Position numbers and translations under genes: made by a program. Shown in pieces: positions 59,506-64,000 of a stretch of 64,000 bases of DNA (within the stretch, counting starts at the first letter, position 1; each line of letters begins with the position of its first letter). The notes below the pieces were generated by a model. It ran no database searches. It was not told where the DNA came from and worked only from the letters and a program-made list of their open reading frames with translations. The stretch comes from Gordonibacter massiliensis (ex Traore et al. 2017) (GTDB taxonomy: Bacteria > Actinomycetota > Coriobacteriia > Coriobacteriales > Eggerthellaceae): assembly GCA_900170005.1 (NCBI GenBank), contig LT827128.1:2104168-2168167 (forward strand), in the 5' to 3' direction.

Positions 59506-60444
59506 CTACTCGAACAGCGGGGTGGACAGGTAGCGCTCGCCCGTGTCCACGGCGAACGTCACGATGGTCGTGCCGCGCGCCTCGGGATGCTCGGCCACCA
59601 GCTTGCGCACGGCAGCGGCGTTCGCCCCCGAGGATATGCCCACGAGCAGGCCCTCCAGCGAGGCGAGGTCGCGCGCGGCGGACAGCGCGTCGGACGTCGG
59701 CACGGACAGCGCGCCGTCGAGCGCGCCCAAATCGAGCGTGGCGGGGATGAAGTTCGCCCCGATGCCCTGGATGCCGTGGGACGCGGGCGCGAGCTCCTCG
59801 CCGGCCAGCGCCTGCGAGACAAGTGGGCTTTCCGTCGGCTCGACCGCGTAGAACTTCGTGGGCGCGCCTTGGGCGCGCAGGTAGTGGGCAACGCCCGAGA
59901 TGGTGCCGCCCGTGCCGGCGCCGGCCACCACGTAGGCGGGAAATCCGCCCAGCTGGCGCACGATCTCGGGGCCGGTGGTCTCCTCGTGCGCGCGGGGGTT
60001 GTCGGGATTCGTGAACTGCCCCACGACCCACGCGCCCGGCACCTCATGCGCGATCTCCTCGGCGCGCGCCACGGCGCCGGCCATGCCCGCGGCCGCCGGC
60101 GTGAGCTCGAGCTTCGCGCCGTAGGCCGCCATAAGGGCGCGGCGCTCGCGGCTCATGGACTCGGGCATGGCGATGATCACGTCGTAGCCGCGCGCGGCGC
60201 CGATCATGGCGATGGCCACGCCGGTGTTGCCGCTCGTGGGCTCCACGAGCACCGTGCGGCCCGGCGCGATCTCGCCGCGCTCCTCGGCGCGGTCGATCAT
60301 GCTCTTCGCGGCGCGGTCCTTGATGGAGGCGCCGGGGTTGGCGGCCTCGTACTTCGCGTACACGTCGGCGCCCACGTCCTGCGAGAGCGCGTCCAACCGC
60401 ACGAGCGGCGTCTCGCCGATGATCTGCGATACTTGATCTGCCAT
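59506..60444 (-). CDS. cysK: Cysteine synthase (O-acetylserine sulfhydrylase)
   Basis: A 312-residue PLP enzyme. The cofactor lysine is Lys42 in NPGASIKDRAAKSMI; the substrate loop is PTSGNTGVAIAMIGAARGY, the phosphate-binding glycine loop is AGAGTGGTISGVAHYL, and HGIQGIGANFIPA and SSGANAAA complete the pattern. It makes cysteine from O-acetylserine and sulfide. No serine acetyltransferase gene is adjacent here. ATG 60444 follows CTAGGAG, and a promoter lies just upstream. A beta-family relative using another acceptor is less likely given motif conservation. Confidence 0.95.
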   Translation of the reverse strand: MADQVSQIIGETPLVRLDALSQDVGADVYAKYEAANPGASIKDRAAKSMIDRAEERGEIAPGRTVLVEPTSGNTGVAIAMIGAARGYDVIIAMPESMSRERRALMAAYGAKLELTPAAAGMAGAVARAEEIAHEVPGAWVVGQFTNPDNPRAHEETTGPEIVRQLGGFPAYVVAGAGTGGTISGVAHYLRAQGAPTKFYAVEPTESPLVSQALAGEELAPASHGIQGIGANFIPATLDLGALDGALSVPTSDALSAARDLASLEGLLVGISSGANAAAVRKLVAEHPEARGTTIVTFAVDTGERYLSTPLFE

Positions 60445-60478
60445 TTCAATCTCCTAGCGTTTCAGTAGGTTTTTGCCT

Positions 60479-60506
60479 ATAGTAGCACGCCTTCGTGAAA
60501 TGGCAA
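60479..60506 (-). promoter_or_regulatory. Promoter of cysK
   Basis: On the minus strand: -35 TTGCCA (60506-60501), 16-base spacer, -10 TACTAT (60484-60479), about 35 bases upstream of the ATG. Confidence 0.6.
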
Positions 60507-60524
60507 GCTTTCGGCCGCACTATT

Positions 60525-63131
60525 TCACAAGGTTTTAGCCAGGAACCTCTGCTCGAACTCCTCGGGCGGGCAGGGACGGCCGAACAGGAAGCCTTGGATG
60601 CTGTCCAAGCCCATGCCGCTCACGGCTTCGTACTCCTCGGGCACCTCGACGCCCTCCAAGCACACGCGGATGCCCACGTCGTGGCACAGCTCCACCACGA
60701 AGCGGATGAACGTCGCGTCGAACGTGCTGTCCTGGATGTCGCGCACGAACGTGCGGTCGATCTTCACGATGTCGGCCGGCGACTGCTTGAGCATGCCCAG
60801 CGCCGCATAGCCGGTGCCGAAGTCGTCCATGGCCACGCGCACCCCCAGCGCGCGCACGCCGGCGAACAGCCGTTGCGCGGCCTCCTCGCTGCTGGCGAAG
60901 CAGCTTTCCGTCATCTCCACCACCAGGTTCGCAGGCGGCAGGCCCGTCAGCGACAGCGCCTCGGCGATGCTGGGCACGAGCTTCACCTCGTCCAACTGGC
61001 GGTACGACAGGTTCACGCTCATGACGAAATCGGGATCGTACGCCCGCCACTGCACGGCCGTCTCCATGGCGCGGTACAGCACCCAAGCGCCGAACGGCAC
61101 GATGAGCCCGCTCTCCTCCAAAAGCGGTATGAACTCCAGCGGCGGCACTTCGCCGCAGGCGTCGCAGCTCCAGCGCGCCAGTGCCTCGGCGCCGATGACG
61201 CTGCCGTCGGCGGCGTGCACCTGCGGCTGGAACACCAGGCGGAAGCCCTTGAAATCGTGCTCGATGCTGTCGCGCAGACGCTCCACCAACTCCAGCGTGC
61301 GCGAGCGCTCGGCCAGTATGCTCGGCGAGAACGACACGCGCCGCTTCTTGCCGTGGCTCTTGGCGTACTCGAGCGCGTAGTTCGCGAATTTCACCAGATC
61401 CTCGTAGGTTCCCGCATCGTCGGGATACTGCGCGCATCCCGCCGAGAGCGTGCAGTAGAACTTCTTGCCCTCGTGCGTTTGCTGGCGTCGGAACGCCTGG
61501 TGCAGCGCTTGGTAGACGTCGGGAAGGGCGGCAGCGTCGTCGCCGCGCGCCACGACGGCGAACTCGTCGCCGTCCAGCCGGTACACATGGGCGCGTCCCA
61601 CGAGGGCGCTCTGGATGCGATGGGCGATGATGCGTATGACGTCGTCGCCGAACCCCCGGTCGTACCGGTCGTTGATATGGCGCAGGTCGTCGATGCCCAG
61701 TACCATGAGGCCCAGGCGCTCGTCGGCGTGCGTCTCCAAGGCACGGCGCACCGCGTCCTCGAACTCGAACTTGTTGAACAGCCCGGTGAGGGGGTCCACC
61801 TCGTTCTTCTTCTCGAGGTTGGCGATGAAACCCGCGAACAGGCAGGGCTCGCCGTTCGCATCCGGCACCACCGTGCCCCGGCAGCGCAGCCACACCCACT
61901 CGCCCACGCGGTTGCGCGCGCGGTACTCCACGCAGTGGCGCATCGCCCGCCCGTCGACGATGTCCTGGTTCGACTCCATGAACGCTTGGTAGTCGTCGGG
62001 GTGCACGTGCGAGCCCCACACGGCGGCCGCGTCGGCCACCACCTGCGAGGGCAGGCCGAACTCCTCCACCATGGGCTGCGGGTAGCAGAACACGCCCGTC
62101 TTCATGTTGCACACGTACAGGTAGTCGTCCGTGCTGCCGACCAGCGCGTCGTACAGGAGGTCCTTGTCGAACTCGAATGCGCGCACGTCCTCCTCGGCCA
62201 GGGCGGCATGGCGCGCAAGGGCCTCTTCGGCCCGCGCCACGCTGCGCCCGATGTGCAGGCGCCGCTTCTGCTCGTACATGCGCTCGTCAGCCAACGTGAG
62301 CACGTCGTTGATCTCGACCCTGTCGCTGGGATGCACTTCCACGATGCCGAAGCAGAAGCCCGTTTCCCGCAGATCGCTCTTCACGCGATGCGAGAGCTGG
62401 TCGTCGGCGCGCTCCATCTTGCCGCGCGCCTCCGCGGCGTCGCCCTCCACCACGCACACGAACTCGTCGCCCGAGAGGCGGAAGGCGAACTCGTCGCCCG
62501 AAAGCTGGCCGCGCACCGCGTCGGCGGCCGCGCGCAGCACCACGTCGCCCTCGGCATGGCCGAACGTGTCGTTGATCTCCTTGAGGCGGTTGATGTCGAA
62601 CAGGCACACGCAGAACACGTCGCCTTCGTCGCCCGCGCCGTTGAGCCGCGCCTGCAGCCTGCCCTTGCCGATGCGGCGGGAGAGCAGCTCGGTGAGCTCG
62701 TCGATGCCGGCCGTCTTCACGTCCGTGATGTCCACGGACTGCTGGAGGTGCGCGAGCGAGCCGTCGACCCAGCGGATGAGGCTGTCGCTGTTGCGGTACA
62801 CGCGTCCCGTCTTCGAGCTGGTCTCCTCCCATTCGATCACGCGGCCCGGCTCTCCGCACGCCTTGAGCTTGTCCACCGGGCAGAACGGGCAGCGACTGTC
62901 CAGGTTGCGCTGCAGCAGCTGCCAGCACAGGGCGCCTTCGGGCCGGTCGAGCCCGTAATCCTCCCGCATGGTGCGGTTCATGTACAGGATCTCGTCGGTG
63001 ACGGGATCGGTCACGTACACGTTCGCGCGCATGCCGTCGAGCACGGTGTCCAGCACGAATCGGTAGGCGTCGGCCCGCACGTTGTCCGAAGCCGCCGCGC
63101 GTTCGGCGCCGTTTTCCGCGTTCTCGTCCAT
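60525..63131 (-). CDS. Cyclic-di-GMP protein: PAS-GGDEF-PAS-GGDEF-EAL
   Basis: An 868-residue cytoplasmic protein. Residues 20-140 are a PAS-like domain with a Cys-rich SRCPFCPVDKLKAC segment that could bind metal or sense redox. A first GGDEF domain follows (RLSGDEFVC near 218), then a second PAS (residues about 315-440), a second GGDEF (RLDGDEFAV near 520) and an EAL domain with EALARW near 648, NLSYRQL, EMTES, MDDFGTGYAALG, KIDRTFV, EGVE and IQGFLFGRP. EAL metal and catalytic residues look intact, so phosphodiesterase activity is likely; both GGDEF signatures deviate at position one or two (SGDEF, DGDEF), so cyclase activity is uncertain. The start ATG 63131 lies two bases after the next gene's stop. 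Confidence 0.9.
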   Translation of the reverse strand: MDENAENGAERAAASDNVRADAYRFVLDTVLDGMRANVYVTDPVTDEILYMNRTMREDYGLDRPEGALCWQLLQRNLDSRCPFCPVDKLKACGEPGRVIEWEETSSKTGRVYRNSDSLIRWVDGSLAHLQQSVDITDVKTAGIDELTELLSRRIGKGRLQARLNGAGDEGDVFCVCLFDINRLKEINDTFGHAEGDVVLRAAADAVRGQLSGDEFAFRLSGDEFVCVVEGDAAEARGKMERADDQLSHRVKSDLRETGFCFGIVEVHPSDRVEINDVLTLADERMYEQKRRLHIGRSVARAEEALARHAALAEEDVRAFEFDKDLLYDALVGSTDDYLYVCNMKTGVFCYPQPMVEEFGLPSQVVADAAAVWGSHVHPDDYQAFMESNQDIVDGRAMRHCVEYRARNRVGEWVWLRCRGTVVPDANGEPCLFAGFIANLEKKNEVDPLTGLFNKFEFEDAVRRALETHADERLGLMVLGIDDLRHINDRYDRGFGDDVIRIIAHRIQSALVGRAHVYRLDGDEFAVVARGDDAAALPDVYQALHQAFRRQQTHEGKKFYCTLSAGCAQYPDDAGTYEDLVKFANYALEYAKSHGKKRRVSFSPSILAERSRTLELVERLRDSIEHDFKGFRLVFQPQVHAADGSVIGAEALARWSCDACGEVPPLEFIPLLEESGLIVPFGAWVLYRAMETAVQWRAYDPDFVMSVNLSYRQLDEVKLVPSIAEALSLTGLPPANLVVEMTESCFASSEEAAQRLFAGVRALGVRVAMDDFGTGYAALGMLKQSPADIVKIDRTFVRDIQDSTFDATFIRFVVELCHDVGIRVCLEGVEVPEEYEAVSGMGLDSIQGFLFGRPCPPEEFEQRFLAKTL

Positions 63132-63133
63132 GG

Positions 63134-64000
63134 CTACCGCCCTCCCTCGCGCTGCAGAAGCGCGATCGTTTCGATATGGTCCGTATGCGGGAACATGTCC
63201 ACCGGCTGCAGCACCCGCAAGCGGTAGCCGCGGCGCTCAAGGTGCCGCACGTCGCGCGCCTGCGTCTCCGGGTTGCAGGAGATGTACACCACGCGCGCGG
63301 GCGCGCACGCCGCCAGCGATTCCAGGAACTCCTCGCTCGAACCGGCGCGGGGCGGGTCCATGAGCACGACGTCGGGCCGCTCCCCCTCGGCGGCCGCCTT
63401 GCGCATGAAGGCGCCCGCGTCGTCCACAACGAACCGCGCGTTCTCCACGCCGTTGTGCCGGGCGTTCTCGCGCGCGTCGCGGATGGCCGACGCCACCGAG
63501 TCCACACCCGTGACCTGCGCCGCGCCGTGCTTGGCGGCCACGAGCCCGATGGTGCCCGTGCCGCAGTACGCGTCCACCGCGCGCTCGGTGCCGGTGAAAC
63601 CCGCCAGCTCCACGGCCTGGCGGTACAGCACCTCGGTCTGCACGGCGTTCACCTGGTAGAACGACTGCGACGAGATGCGGAAGCTCAAGCCGCACAGCTG
63701 GTCCAGTATGAAGCCGGGGCCGTACAGCGTCTGCTCGCGCTCGCCCAAGATGACGTTCGTTTGGCGCTCGTTCACGTTCTGCACGATGGTGGTGACGCCC
63801 GGGCAGCGCTTGACGAGCTCGCGGCAGAACGCGCGCGAACCGGGGAACTCTCGGCCGTTCGTCACGAGCGTGACCAGCATCTCGCCGCTCGTGTGCCCCA
63901 CGCGCACCACTGCATGGCGCAGAAACCCGCTGCCCGCGTCCTCGCGGTAGGACTCCATGCCGAAGCGGGGCATGAGGGAGCGGATGGTCAGGATCACGCG
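63134..64000 (-). CDS. 23S rRNA m5U methyltransferase (RumA/TrmA family), N-terminus beyond the window
   Basis: The last 288 residues are present; the frame is open to the window edge. The methyltransferase motifs are AVDAYCGTGTIGLVAAKHGA (SAM site), VVLMDPPRAG and the nucleophile Cys in VVYISCNPETQARD, with QSFYQVNA and PVDMFPHTDHIET also conserved. Enzymes of this family make 5-methyluridine in 23S rRNA (RlmC/RlmD/RlmCD) or tRNA (TrmA); the N-terminal TRAM and cluster-binding cysteines that would help to distinguish them are outside the window. It lies two bases upstream of the c-di-GMP gene start and is probably co-transcribed with it. Confidence 0.93.
   Translation of the reverse strand, partial: RVILTIRSLMPRFGMESYREDAGSGFLRHAVVRVGHTSGEMLVTLVTNGREFPGSRAFCRELVKRCPGVTTIVQNVNERQTNVILGEREQTLYGPGFILDQLCGLSFRISSQSFYQVNAVQTEVLYRQAVELAGFTGTERAVDAYCGTGTIGLVAAKHGAAQVTGVDSVASAIRDARENARHNGVENARFVVDDAGAFMRKAAAEGERPDVVLMDPPRAGSSEEFLESLAACAPARVVYISCNPETQARDVRHLERRGYRLRVLQPVDMFPHTDHIETIALLQREGGR

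Overview
The window is GC-rich bacterial chromosome from an anaerobic actinobacterium, most likely the Coriobacteriia family Eggerthellaceae (Eggerthella/Gordonibacter-like). I infer this from the high GC, several molybdopterin oxidoreductases of the catechol-dehydroxylase/transhydroxylase type with their own ferredoxins, MFS carriers and TetR regulators, a menaquinone methyltransferase, and a formate/one-carbon gene set. No rRNA, tRNA, CRISPR array, integrase or intact insertion sequence was seen.

Layout. 1-9.5 kb: end of a menG-like methyltransferase, an MFS carrier, a truncated BRO-N/DinD-like gene, tsaE plus a three-domain TsaB-RimI-TsaD fusion, an M24 peptidase, and an MFS transporter fused to CBS domains with a structured leader. 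9.6-19.7 kb: a minus-strand C1 cluster, fchA-folD-ferredoxin-fdhF-ferredoxin-ferredoxin, with fhs beyond it. Together these can oxidise or make formate, activate it to 10-formyl-THF and reduce it to 5,10-methylene-THF. A DUF4143 ATPase gene, a HipA-like remnant and repeats lie between fchA and fhs. 19.7-22 kb is lower-GC accessory DNA: a 151-bp element with perfect 30-bp inverted ends, an XRE regulator divergent from an unknown gene, and a DUF3825 gene.

22-32 kb: coaX, a two-component system, a lipoprotein, a HAD hydrolase, an AAA+ ATPase with a partner protein, a Crp/Fnr regulator and fabH. 32.3-48.9 kb is the most distinctive region. It holds three molybdoenzyme modules: a transhydroxylase-like alpha/beta pair and two related catalytic subunits, each with a short two-cluster ferredoxin. 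They are interleaved with three MFS carriers, two paralogous TetR regulators and three small zinc-ribbon proteins; a similar ribbon is fused to the C-terminus of the transhydroxylase-like beta subunit. One catalytic subunit is cut near its C-terminus by an in-frame UAG, with homology resuming directly after it. The likely role is uptake and reductive dehydroxylation of phenolic or other small substrates, but the substrates cannot be read from sequence.

48.9-64 kb is mostly housekeeping: bioY, a MATE exporter, birA, folP-folK fusion, ftsH, hpt, maf, tilS, cysK, a dual-GGDEF/EAL protein and the C-terminal part of a 23S rRNA m5U methyltransferase. Small palindromic repeat families recur between genes and, in at least three places, inside reading frames (tsaD fusion, fdhF, AAA+ ATPase).
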